From a bacterium UBP1_UBA4783 (GTDB lineage Bacteria; Krumholzibacteriota; Krumholzibacteriia; Krumholzibacteriales; Krumholzibacteriaceae): a stretch of DNA of 39,903 nucleotides. This document shows positions 25,072 to 32,406 of the stretch, piece by piece; position 1 is the first letter of the stretch, and each line of letters opens with the position of its first letter. The stretch is from assembly GCA_002403075.1 (NCBI GenBank), contig DHHB01000007.1:76193-116095 (forward strand). Reading direction: 5' to 3'. A program made the translations under genes and the position numbers. Below the pieces are notes generated by a model, which saw only the letters and a list, made by a program, of their open reading frames with translations, searched no databases and was not told the origin of the DNA.

Positions 25072-25933
25072 TGCCGTGTGCTCCTCCGATGCGGTTCATC
25101 TCGGCGGCGAGCGCCGAACGATCGACCTCCCGGCCGACGAGCGGCCCTTTAGCGAGAGCGGGAACGTGGCTCTCGAACGGCGGCCGATCGTTCCTGTATA
25201 TCACCCCGATCGGTATCGTGTCTCCCCATTCCGCCGCCGTTTTCATCGCGAGCGTCCAATCCGAGGGATCGTACCCCGAGGGGAGCTCCCGGCAGCGCTT
25301 CTTGTACCAGGCGAAGTTGTTCACACGATTGAAGGAGACGCACGGTTGCAGCACGTCGACGAGCGCGAAGCCGCGATGCGCCACGGCGAGGCGGATCGTC
25401 TCGGCGAGATGTTCGACAGCGCCGGTGAAGCTCCGCGCCACGAAGCCGGCCCGCATGGCCACTGCGACAGCGACGGGGTCGAACCGCTCGAGGATGACGC
25501 CCCCGGGCTGCGTCTTCGTCTTCATGCCCTCTTCGGAGGTCGGGCTCGCCTGCCCCTTCGTGAGACCGTAGATCTGGTTGTCGTGAACGATCGCGGTGAC
25601 GTCGACGTTGCGCCGGATCGCGGCGAGGAAATGATTGCCGCCTTCGCCGTACATGCAGCCGTCGCCGCTTTCGACGATGACGGCGAGCCCGGGGTTGGCG
25701 AGCTTCGCCCCCGTCGCGACGGGGAAGGAGCGGCCATGGAGACCGTTGAAGACGTTCGCGTTGAGGTAGTGCGGCGCCTTGGCCGCCTGCCCGATGCCCG
25801 ACACGAAGAGCACGTTGCGAGGCTCGAGGCCGGCCATGACGAGCGCCCGTTTCACGCCTTCGAGAAGCGAAAAGTTTCCGCAGCCGGGGCACCAGGCGGT
25901 CTCGTAGGCGCCGTAATCCTCGATCGAAACCAT
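25064..25933 (-). CDS. korB: 2-oxoacid:ferredoxin oxidoreductase beta subunit
   Basis: A 289-residue thiamine-diphosphate-binding subunit. C15 and C18 in 'AWCPGCGNFSLL' are Fe-S ligands, and 'ESGDGCMYGEGGNHF' is the ThDP/Mg site. With the alpha-gamma subunit it oxidises a 2-oxoacid (2-oxoglutarate, pyruvate or a branched 2-oxoacid) with CoA to acyl-CoA, CO2 and reduced ferredoxin. No separate ferredoxin-like delta subunit is encoded, as in many KorAB enzymes. The ATG at 25933 overlaps the korA stop by one base; the ATG three bases earlier would overlap by four. GAGGGGG precedes both. Confidence 0.94.
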   Translation of the reverse strand: MVSIEDYGAYETAWCPGCGNFSLLEGVKRALVMAGLEPRNVLFVSGIGQAAKAPHYLNANVFNGLHGRSFPVATGAKLANPGLAVIVESGDGCMYGEGGNHFLAAIRRNVDVTAIVHDNQIYGLTKGQASPTSEEGMKTKTQPGGVILERFDPVAVAVAMRAGFVARSFTGAVEHLAETIRLAVAHRGFALVDVLQPCVSFNRVNNFAWYKKRCRELPSGYDPSDWTLAMKTAAEWGDTIPIGVIYRNDRPPFESHVPALAKGPLVGREVDRSALAAEMNRIGGAHGSD

Positions 25934-27624
25934 CATGCCCCCTCGACGCTGAGCTCCCTCAGGATGTACTGCGGCGTGATCGGAAGTCCGTCGTAGCGCG
26001 CGACTCGCTCCGATATCTCGAAGCCGGTCTCGCGCCGGATGAGCCTCGCGAGCTGCCCCGTCGCGTTCCCCTCGACCGCGGCGACGAGCCCCGCGTTCTT
26101 TAGCCGGCCGAGGAACTGCTCCGGCGCGAGCGGCCAGATCTGGCTGAAATGGAGGCTCGCCGTGTCGAGCCCCTTGCCCCGAAGGGCGGCGGCCGCTTCC
26201 CGCGCCGCGCCGCGCGTCGAGCCCCACGTGACGAGCAGCAGCTCGGGGCGGTCGCTTCCCTCGTATTCCGGCGGGATTGTTTCGGCCCGGATCCCCGCGA
26301 GCTTTCTCAGACGCTTCTCGACCATGACCTTCCGGACGCCGAGATCCTCGGTGAGATGCCCGTCCTCCGTGTGCTCGTCGCTGTCGGTCACGACGAGATG
26401 GTCGCTCGCGCCGGGGAGGAGGCGCGGAGAGACTCCGCTCTCCGTCAGGGCGTGGCGGAGATAGGGAGCGGACACCGCCGCGGGATCCGCGCCGGGCCTC
26501 ACCCACTCGAGCGACGCGACGTCGAACGGAGCGACCGCGCGGTAGCTGTCCGCGAGAAACTGGTCCGTGAGGATGAAGACGGGGCTCTGGTGTCGCTCCG
26601 CGAGGAAGAACGCCTTCCGGGCTATATGGAAACACTCCTCGACCCCGCCCGGCGCGAACACCGCCCGCGGAAACTCGCCGTGGCCCGCGTGGAGGACGAA
26701 CTCGAGGTCCGCCTGCTCCGTTCTCGTCGGAAGCCCCGTCGCCGGGGCCGGTCTCTGGGCGACGACGATCACGAGCGGCGTCTCCGTCATGGCGGCGAGG
26801 CTCACGCCTTCCACCATGAGGGCGAACCCCCCGCCGGAGGTTGCGACGAGCGACGGCGCGCCGGCGTACGAGGCGCCGATCGCCATGTTGATCGCGGCGA
26901 TTTCGTCCTCCGCCTGCTCGACGACGAGACCCATCCGCCCGGCCATGCCGACGAGGGCGAGCGGGATCGTCGTCGACGGCGTCATGGGATAGAACGCGGC
27001 GAACCGGAGCCCTGCCGATACCGCGCCGAGCGCGATGGCTTCGTTTCCGTTCATCATGAGCCGGGACGTGCCGGACGGCGACGCGGCGGGCGGGAGGGGC
27101 CGGCTGCTTTCCGGCCGCCCCGCGCACCACGCGAACGCGCTCTCGAGCGCGCGGCGGTTCTCCTCCATCGTCTCGGGATGCTTCCTGCCGAACGCCTCTT
27201 CGAGAACGCCCGAAACGATCCCGCGATCGACGCCGAGCACCGCGCAGACGACGCCCAGGGCCGCCGTATTGACGTACTGCTTCGGAGCGAGATCCTTGAA
27301 GGGCACGCGCACGCACCGCTCGTCGGCGTCGCAGAACGACGCGTCGGCGATAACGAGCCCGCTCGACGAAAGCTCCGGCAGATGGAGGAGAACGGTCTCG
27401 TCGTTCAGGGCGACGACGACGTCGATCTCCTCCGCGGGCGCGTCGATCGCCTCCGCGCCGACGCGCACCGCGAACGTATTGTGCCCGCCGCGGATGCGCG
27501 ACTCGTAGCTCTGCGTCACGACGACGAAATAGCCGCCGCGGACGAGCGCGCGCGAGAGAAGCTCGCCGACCGTCGCGAGCCCTTGCCCGGCCTCTCCGCC
27601 GATGAGGATGTTCGTCGAGTGCAC
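25933..27624 (-). CDS. korA: 2-oxoacid:ferredoxin oxidoreductase, fused gamma-alpha subunit
   Basis: A 563-residue fusion. Residues 1-180 are the gamma domain ('NILIGGEAGQGLATVGELLS', 'YESRIRGGHNTFAVRV'). Residues from about 190 are the alpha domain with 'GNEAIALGAVSAGLRF', 'YPMTPSTTI', 'QAEDEIAAINMAIGASYAG' and 'TSGGGFALMVEG'. These are the usual pyrophosphate- and partner-binding segments of the KorA class. Its partner is the overlapping korB. The start is GTG at 27624, with AAGGG eight bases before. It is preceded on the same strand by ferritin with a 61-base gap. A ferredoxin-dependent enzyme next to oxygen-defence genes fits an anaerobe protecting Fe-S enzymes. Confidence 0.94.
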   Translation of the reverse strand: MHSTNILIGGEAGQGLATVGELLSRALVRGGYFVVVTQSYESRIRGGHNTFAVRVGAEAIDAPAEEIDVVVALNDETVLLHLPELSSSGLVIADASFCDADERCVRVPFKDLAPKQYVNTAALGVVCAVLGVDRGIVSGVLEEAFGRKHPETMEENRRALESAFAWCAGRPESSRPLPPAASPSGTSRLMMNGNEAIALGAVSAGLRFAAFYPMTPSTTIPLALVGMAGRMGLVVEQAEDEIAAINMAIGASYAGAPSLVATSGGGFALMVEGVSLAAMTETPLVIVVAQRPAPATGLPTRTEQADLEFVLHAGHGEFPRAVFAPGGVEECFHIARKAFFLAERHQSPVFILTDQFLADSYRAVAPFDVASLEWVRPGADPAAVSAPYLRHALTESGVSPRLLPGASDHLVVTDSDEHTEDGHLTEDLGVRKVMVEKRLRKLAGIRAETIPPEYEGSDRPELLLVTWGSTRGAAREAAAALRGKGLDTASLHFSQIWPLAPEQFLGRLKNAGLVAAVEGNATGQLARLIRRETGFEISERVARYDGLPITPQYILRELSVEGA

Positions 27625-27685
27625 GGCCTCAGCCCTTCGGCGCGCCCCGCCGAGGGAGGCCGGGGCGCGTGCGAACCGCTCGTCC

Positions 27686-28183
27686 TTACCCGTGGAACTC
27701 GCGCTTGCCGAGCTCCCGGTCGAGCATGATGATCCCGTTGCCCGAATCCTTGATCCGCTCGAGCATGTTCACGATCCCGGAGGCGGTCGCCTCCTCCTCG
27801 ACCTGCTCCTTGACGAACCAATCGAGCAACACCTTTGCCGGGTAATCGCTCTCCTTCTCGGCGAGCTTGTAGAGCCCGTTGATTTTGCTCGTGATGAACT
27901 TCTCGTGCTCGTACGCCGCCGTGAAGGCGTCGAGCGGGGATTTCCACGCGGCCTTTGGTTTGTCGATTTGATCGAGAGCGATGCGCGCGCCGCGGTCGCG
28001 CAGGTGCTCGAAGAACTTCATCGCGTGGGAATCCTCTTCCTTCGCCTGGACGCGCATCCACCCGGCGAACCCGTCGAGGTTGATCGAATGGAAATAGGCG
28101 GCCATCGACAGGTACAGGTAGGAGGAATAGAGCTCGTGATTGATCTGTTCGTTGAACGCAGCGACTATCTTCGTGCCGATCAC
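27686..28183 (-). CDS. ftnA: ferritin
   Basis: A 165-residue non-haem bacterial ferritin. Ferroxidase-site residues are visible: E17 in 'NEQINHELYSSYLYLSM', E50 and H53 in 'KEEDSHAMKFF', E92/E94 in 'YEHEK', and the E/Q cluster 'KEQVEEE'. Twenty-four copies should form a shell storing Fe(III) in the cytoplasm. The start is GTG at 28183, six bases after the superoxide reductase stop; the ribosome site GGAG lies inside the end of that gene. Coupled translation with it is likely. Confidence 0.95.
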   Translation of the reverse strand: MIGTKIVAAFNEQINHELYSSYLYLSMAAYFHSINLDGFAGWMRVQAKEEDSHAMKFFEHLRDRGARIALDQIDKPKAAWKSPLDAFTAAYEHEKFITSKINGLYKLAEKESDYPAKVLLDWFVKEQVEEEATASGIVNMLERIKDSGNGIIMLDRELGKREFHG

Positions 28184-28189
28184 GCGGAA

Positions 28190-28567
28190 TCACTCTCCTT
28201 TCCAGAGGCCGTGAATATTGCAGTATTCGCGGGCGAGAACCCTCGACGCCTTGACGTAGAAAACGGCCTCGGGCTCGTCGCCGGGCTTGAGGAACTTCCG
28301 GTACGCTTCGCCGTCCGCGACGAGCTGGATCCATTCGATCCAGTGTTTCTCCTCCATCGGATGCGGCGCCGAGCCGACCTTCACACGGTACCCGCCCTCG
28401 ATCTTCTCGACGACGGGAACGTGCTTCTCCTTCGACGCGTCGGTCGTGTTCTCCTTGAGGAGCTTCATCGGCTCGCCGCAGCAGACGAGCTCGCCAGTGC
28501 CCCCGTGGAGTACCTCCACGATGTTGCCGCATATGTCGCACTTGTATATCTCGAGTTTTTGCGCCAT
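28190..28567 (-). CDS. dfx: desulfoferrodoxin / two-iron superoxide reductase
   Basis: A 125-residue protein with both iron centres of class I superoxide reductase. The N-terminal desulforedoxin-like site is C10, C13, C29, C30 ('YKCDICG', 'LVCCGEP'). The catalytic site is H49, H69, H75, C116 and H119 ('EKHVPVV', 'PHPMEEKHWIEW', 'EYCNIHGLW'), with K48 beside it. It reduces superoxide to hydrogen peroxide without making oxygen. The ATG at 28567 follows AAGGAGG. It lies between rubrerythrin (peroxide removal) and ferritin (iron storage), a logical order. Confidence 0.97.
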   Translation of the reverse strand: MAQKLEIYKCDICGNIVEVLHGGTGELVCCGEPMKLLKENTTDASKEKHVPVVEKIEGGYRVKVGSAPHPMEEKHWIEWIQLVADGEAYRKFLKPGDEPEAVFYVKASRVLAREYCNIHGLWKGE

Positions 28568-28668
28568 CGCGCTCCGCCTCCTTCCGTCGCCGCCGGAACC
28601 GCGCCTCGTACGCGCGGCGGCGGCCCTTCACGCTCTTTCGTTCGATCCCCCGGGCCGTTTCGAGACTC

Positions 28669-28674
28669 ATTGTA
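28669..28674 (-). promoter_or_regulatory. possible -10 element before superoxide reductase
   Basis: The 152-base gap between rubrerythrin and superoxide reductase has TACAAT on minus (28669-28674) just after the palindrome CCCGGCGCCGGG (28682-28693). No fitting -35 is seen. It may hold a weak internal promoter or a processing hairpin. Confidence 0.25.
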
Positions 28675-28719
28675 CCATACACCCGGCGCCGGGCGCGCGT
28701 TTGATTCCCCGCCGCGCGC

Positions 28720-29292
28720 TCAGTAATTCTCGCCGAGGAGCTCGAAGTGCGCGCGCGGGTGCGCGCAGGCGGGACAGAGCTCGGGGGCTTCCTTCCCCTC
28801 GTGCAGATACCCGCAGTTGCGGCACCGCCAGACGGTCTTTTCGGCGCGCTTGAAGACGCGGCCCTTCTCGATGTTTTCCCGAAGCGCCAGATAGCGCTTC
28901 TCGTGCTGTTTCTCGGCGACCGCGATCGCCTCGAAGATCGCCGCCACGTTCGCGAAGCCCTCCTCGCGGGCCGTTTTCGCGAAGGACGGGTACATGTCCG
29001 TCCACTCGTAATGCTCTCCTCCCGCCGCCTCGCCGAGATTCTCGGCGGTCGTGCAGATCGTTCCCGCGGGGAACGTCGCCGTCATCTCGACCTCGCCCCC
29101 CTCGAGCAGCTTGAAGAGGCGCTTCGCGTGCTCCTTTTCCTGATTCGCCGTCTCCTCGAAAATCGACGCTATCTGCTCGTACCCCTCCTTCTTCGCCTGG
29201 CTGGCGAAGTACGTGTAGCGGTTGCGGGCCTGCGATTCTCCGGCGAAGGCGGTCAGAATGTTCTGTTCCGTCTTCGTACCCTTGAGCGACAT
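28720..29292 (-). CDS. rbr: rubrerythrin
   Basis: A 190-residue protein with an N-terminal four-helix diiron domain and a C-terminal rubredoxin domain. Diiron ligands appear in 'TAFAGESQARNRY' (E19), 'NQEKEHAKRLF', 'GEHYEWTDMYP' and 'AVAEKQHEKRY'. The rubredoxin iron is held by C157/C160 ('CRNCGY') and C173/C176 ('CPACAHP'). It reduces hydrogen peroxide to water in anaerobes. The ATG at 29292 follows AAGGGAGG with an eight-base spacer. It lies 50 bases after the permease gene, with the palindrome CACCGGACCGGTG in the gap. Confidence 0.97.
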   Translation of the reverse strand: MSLKGTKTEQNILTAFAGESQARNRYTYFASQAKKEGYEQIASIFEETANQEKEHAKRLFKLLEGGEVEMTATFPAGTICTTAENLGEAAGGEHYEWTDMYPSFAKTAREEGFANVAAIFEAIAVAEKQHEKRYLALRENIEKGRVFKRAEKTVWRCRNCGYLHEGKEAPELCPACAHPRAHFELLGENY

Positions 29293-29342
29293 CTCGCGTA
29301 CCTCCCTTTTCACCGGTCCGGTGCCGTCGAGCGAATCATTCT

Positions 29343-30611
29343 CTATTTCGCGCCGTCCGGACGGACGGCTTTCGCGACCGTATAGCCGAGCTCCTCGATC
29401 GCCTTCGCGAGCTTCTCCTCGTCGAACCCCTCTCCGGCGACGACCGCCTCTCCCTTCCCGAGATCGACCGAGGCGGACGCGACGCCGGGGCTCTCCATGA
29501 GCGCGCGCTGCACGGCGAGCGCGCAGTGGTTGCAAGTCATGCCGCCGATCGCGAAGCGCGCCGTCCTCTCCGTTCCGGCCGGCCGCGGAACGGCCCCCAC
29601 CCGCCTCGGCCGGACGAACGCGCCGGCGAGGACCGCGAGAAGAACGACCGCGGCGCCGGTCTGCGCCCATCCGGGGAGCATCCGGTGGACGTGCGCCGCC
29701 GCATGTCCGCCCCGTGCCGTAAAAACGGCGTCAAGCAGCAGCCCCGCCGCGAGCGCGCTCGCGGCCACGGAGCCGAGGTAGATCGCCGCGACGCGTTTCC
29801 CCATGATCTTCCAGACCGTCGTGACGGTCGCCGCGTTGGTCGCGGGGCCCGTCATGAGAAAAACGAGCGCCGCTCCCGGCGAAACTCCCTTCGCGATGAG
29901 CGCCGCCGCGATCGGCACCGAAGCCGTCGCGCAGACGTACACGGGGATGCCCACCGCCATCATGACGATCATCGACAGGATGCCGCCTCCGAGCGCCCCC
30001 GCGAGGTAATTGTCGGGAAGGGCCGCCGAGATCGCGCCGGCGACGATTATGCCGACGATGAGCGCCCTGTTGATGTCGCGGGGAAGCGTCGTGAAACCGT
30101 ACCGCATCGCGCGCGCGAAGCCGCCGCGGCGCCCCTCGACGGGGCTGCAGCATTCGGCGGTGCACGCCTGGCGCGTTTCCGCGGCCGGTCCCGCTTTGCG
30201 GCCGAGCGCGTTCACGAGCGCCCCGCCGATAAGTCCGCTCAGGAACGCGACGACGGGCCGGAACACCGCGAAGACGGGCCCGAGCAGGGAATACGTCACC
30301 ATGATGCTGTCGACGCCCGTCTGCGGCGTCGATATGAGAAACGACGTCGTCGCCCCGGCCCCCGCGCCGTGGCGCCGGAGGGAGGCGGCGACCGGAATGA
30401 CGCCGCACGAGCACAGGGGGAGCGGGACGCCGAAAACGGCCGCCTTCGCCACCTGCCAGAGCCCCCTGCCGCCGAGGTGCCGCTCGACGAGCTCCGGTCT
30501 CACGAGAACGGAAAGAACCCCGGCCACGAAAAAGCCGAGGAGGAGGTACGGAGACATCTCCCGAAACGTCTCCCAGATAGAGAGCGCGAAACGAATGAAG
30601 AAATCAATCAT
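29343..30611 (-). CDS. SO_0444/DUF318-type permease with C-terminal HMA domain (metal efflux)
   Basis: A 422-residue protein. About eight to ten membrane helices carry the family motif 'PLPLCSCGVIPVAASLRRHG' (C67, C69) and 'SFLISTPQTGVDS', with a second half 'VFLMTGPATNAAT'. A loop near 150-155 has 'ACTAECC', three extra cysteines. The C-terminus (about 350-415) is a heavy-metal-associated domain with 'GGMTCNHC' (C360, C363). This set is known from proposed copper/zinc/arsenic efflux permeases; the metal here is not certain. The ATG at 30611 overlaps the upstream stop by eight bases and has GGGAGG before it. A metal exporter in a Fur-headed operon is consistent with metal homeostasis. Confidence 0.88.
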   Translation of the reverse strand: MIDFFIRFALSIWETFREMSPYLLLGFFVAGVLSVLVRPELVERHLGGRGLWQVAKAAVFGVPLPLCSCGVIPVAASLRRHGAGAGATTSFLISTPQTGVDSIMVTYSLLGPVFAVFRPVVAFLSGLIGGALVNALGRKAGPAAETRQACTAECCSPVEGRRGGFARAMRYGFTTLPRDINRALIVGIIVAGAISAALPDNYLAGALGGGILSMIVMMAVGIPVYVCATASVPIAAALIAKGVSPGAALVFLMTGPATNAATVTTVWKIMGKRVAAIYLGSVAASALAAGLLLDAVFTARGGHAAAHVHRMLPGWAQTGAAVVLLAVLAGAFVRPRRVGAVPRPAGTERTARFAIGGMTCNHCALAVQRALMESPGVASASVDLGKGEAVVAGEGFDEEKLAKAIEELGYTVAKAVRPDGAK

Positions 30612-31416
30612 GGCTTCCTCCCGCGCGGGCGGCGGCGTTCATCCCTTCGTGGGCGATCGCGAAATCGTACTTCACCGGATCGGCCGGCGAGATCTCCCGG
30701 AATCCGGCCGTGACCTCGACCGCCGCCGCATGATCCGCGGCGCCCCGCCGCGTGAGACCGAACGCCCGGGCCGCGCGGAACGCGTGGACGTCGAGCGGCA
30801 CGAGAAGGATCGAGGCCGGCGCCTCCGGCCACAGACCCGCGTCGATCTCGTCCTTGCGGATCATCCATCTGAGAAACAGATGAAGCCTCTTGCACGCGCT
30901 TCCGTTCCGCGGGGACGGCAGCAAACATCCGCGGAAGCACCTTCCGCGCCGCCGGATCTCGTCGGCGAAGAGCCCCGCCGCTGATCCCGTGTCGCGGGCT
31001 TTCGAATCGAGCCTCGACATGAAAAGCCCGCCGAGCGATCCGTACGCCGCCATGGCCTCCCGGACACCGTCGAGCAGCCCCGCGAGGTCCTCTCCCGTAA
31101 TCCAGCGGTGCTTGAAGCCGCGATAGACCGCCGCGAGACGGCGGAACGGGACCTCCGCGAGAAACGCCGCGGGCGCGCGGCCGAGGGGGCCGAGGGCGCG
31201 CTCGACGCTCGCCCGTATCTGCTTGACGGACCCGAAGGCGAGCGAGGAGGCGACGATCCCGGCGACCTCGCGGTCCCTCGGATCGCCGTACCGGTGCACG
31301 AACTCGACCGGATCGCTCGAACGAAACGACGGCCTGTTGTATCTGCGGTAGAGCCGCTCGAGCTCGCGAACGTCGAGACGTTTGCTTCCGGACCGGACTT
31401 CCGCCCGAGGGGACAC
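30604..31416 (-). CDS. TIGR02757 (DUF2400) family protein
   Basis: A 270-residue soluble protein matching the TIGR02757 pattern: 'LYRRYNRPSFRSSDPVEFVH', 'DREVAGIVASSLAFGSVKQI', 'YRGFKHRWITGEDL', 'LFLRWMIRKDEIDAGLW', 'LVPLDVHAFRAARAFGL'. The fold is thought to resemble HhH DNA-glycosylase proteins, and function is not established. A repair role under oxidative stress is attractive given the location but is only inference. The start is GTG at 31416, one base after the fur stop; its ribosome site GGTGAG overlaps the end of fur. It overlaps the permease gene by eight bases. Confidence 0.88.
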   Translation of the reverse strand: MSPRAEVRSGSKRLDVRELERLYRRYNRPSFRSSDPVEFVHRYGDPRDREVAGIVASSLAFGSVKQIRASVERALGPLGRAPAAFLAEVPFRRLAAVYRGFKHRWITGEDLAGLLDGVREAMAAYGSLGGLFMSRLDSKARDTGSAAGLFADEIRRRGRCFRGCLLPSPRNGSACKRLHLFLRWMIRKDEIDAGLWPEAPASILLVPLDVHAFRAARAFGLTRRGAADHAAAVEVTAGFREISPADPVKYDFAIAHEGMNAAARAGGSHD

Positions 31417-31417
31417 G

Positions 31418-31828
31418 TCAGCTCACCCGGTCCTTTCTGCGGCACGCGGGACACATGCCGAGGTACTGGACGCGCCGCTCGATGACGAGGTACCCCGTGC
31501 GGCGGGCGACGCTTCGCTCGCTCTCGGAGGCCGCGGCGGGCGCCGGAACGTCGTCGACGCGCCCGCAGCGGATGCATCGAATGTGCTGGTGCTCGTCCCG
31601 CCCGCCGTCGAAGCGCATGCGTTGGCCGTCGAGCGCGAGCCGCCGTATGACGCCCTCGCGGGAGAGGATCTCCAGATTGCGATACACGGTGCCGAGACTT
31701 ATATGCGGGAGGCGCTTCCGCACGCGATCGTAGAGCTCGTCGGCGCTCGGATGGCTTCCGAGCTTCATGAGCTCCTCGAGGATGATCTCGCGCTGCTTCG
31801 AGCGACGTATGCGTATCTGATCGGCCAT
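31418..31828 (-). CDS. Fur/PerR family transcription regulator
   Basis: A 136-residue repressor. The winged-helix part contains 'SADELYDRVRKRLPHISLGT' and 'VYRNLEILSREGVIRR'. The dimer and metal part contains 'DEHQHIRCIRCG' (H80, H82, C85, C88) and a second zinc pair C126/C129 ('CPACR'). Both structural CxxC pairs are present, as in PerR and many Fur proteins. Whether it senses Fe(II), peroxide or Zn cannot be fixed, but the target-like neighbours (rubrerythrin, superoxide reductase, ferritin) favour PerR or Fur. The ATG at 31828 has no Shine-Dalgarno sequence; the leader is about 20 AT-rich bases inside the operator. It heads the long minus-strand operon. Confidence 0.93.
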   Translation of the reverse strand: MADQIRIRRSKQREIILEELMKLGSHPSADELYDRVRKRLPHISLGTVYRNLEILSREGVIRRLALDGQRMRFDGGRDEHQHIRCIRCGRVDDVPAPAAASESERSVARRTGYLVIERRVQYLGMCPACRRKDRVS

Positions 31829-31861
31829 ATTATCAATAATAGTAATTGTTATTGATAATAT
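31827..31861. promoter_or_regulatory. Fur/PerR-type operator overlapping the fur start codon and -10
   Basis: A perfect 13-bp inverted repeat, 31827-31839 and 31849-31861, with nine bases between. The arms read ATATTATCAATAA and its complement. The right arm covers the -10 of the fur promoter and the left arm covers part of the fur ATG. The AT-rich GATAAT/ATTATC units resemble Fur and PerR boxes. Autoregulation is the natural reading. Confidence 0.8.
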
Positions 31862-31883
31862 CGCCCGGCGTGCGCTCTGTCAA
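31855..31883 (-). promoter_or_regulatory. promoter of the fur operon
   Basis: On minus, perfect TTGACA (31878-31883), 17 bases, then TATTAT (31855-31860, five of six). Initiation is expected near 31848, in the spacer of the operator. Confidence 0.85.
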
Positions 31884-31950
31884 GAATATTTCGGCTGCGG
31901 GAACGACGCGGGAGGAAGCGTTTTTTTCACTCGCCCGTCCCGGGCGTCCG

Positions 31951-32334
31951 TCAGCGATACAGCGATTTGATCGCTCCCCAGGCCGCCCCTTCCGCGTCGG
32001 CGCGAACCGCCGCCGCGACCTTTTCCACCGCGAAGAAATCGCACGATCGCGCGAGCGTGCCGGAGCAGAGGCCCGTGAACGACCTGCCGTGCACGCTGAT
32101 CCTGAGTCCCACGTAAGGGGAAAGATCGAGGCTCTCGGAAACGAGATACACGGCCTTCGGTTCGGGTTCGCCGGCGAGAAGATACGATCCGCAGAAACAG
32201 ATCGAGACCTCCGGCGGCGGCGTGTAGGAGAGCTCGCCGACGAGCACCTCTTGGCCCCCGCCGGACACCGGACCGGCGGCAACGAAAACGGAGACAACGA
32301 GCGCTCCGAGAAGTATCGTATGAGCCGCTTTCAT
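31951..32334 (-). CDS. small secreted protein with C-terminal WGAIKxxYR tail, copy 3 (unrelated body)
   Basis: A 127-residue exported protein. A signal peptide 'TILLGALVVSVFVAAGPVSG' is followed by a small beta domain: 'EVSICFCGSYLLAG', 'VYLVSESLDLSPYVGLRISV', 'GLCSGTLARSCDFFAVEKV'. The body suggests an OB-like fold and has four cysteines. It is not similar to the two 235-residue proteins, yet the last residues are 'GAAWGAIKSLYR', the same tail. The ATG at 32334 follows GAGGAGGG. It lies just after the giant protease's terminator, with no room for a separate promoter, so expression may rely on read-through. Function is unknown. Confidence 0.82.
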   Translation of the reverse strand: MKAAHTILLGALVVSVFVAAGPVSGGGQEVLVGELSYTPPPEVSICFCGSYLLAGEPEPKAVYLVSESLDLSPYVGLRISVHGRSFTGLCSGTLARSCDFFAVEKVAAAVRADAEGAAWGAIKSLYR

Positions 32335-32362
32335 CGTCCGCCCTCCTCTCTCGAAAAGAGCC

Positions 32363-32394
32363 CGGGGGCTCCCCGCGAACGCGGGGAGCCCCCG
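32363..32394 (-). terminator. hairpin between giant protease gene and the small WGAIK-tail gene
   Basis: A perfect 14-bp GC stem (32381-32394 with 32363-32376) with loop 32377-32380. On minus a GGCTCTTTTC stretch follows, so the T run is slightly offset. Termination may be partial, letting transcription reach the gene at 32334. Confidence 0.75.
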
Positions 32395-32406
32395 AAGCTT
32401 TGCACG

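Noticed and set aside
31921..31945. Hairpin CGCCCG/CGGGCG with seven Ts near the end of the small WGAIK-tail gene
   Set aside because: On the minus strand, the coding strand, the stem is followed by As; the T run precedes the stem on plus, so it is not a terminator in the needed direction.
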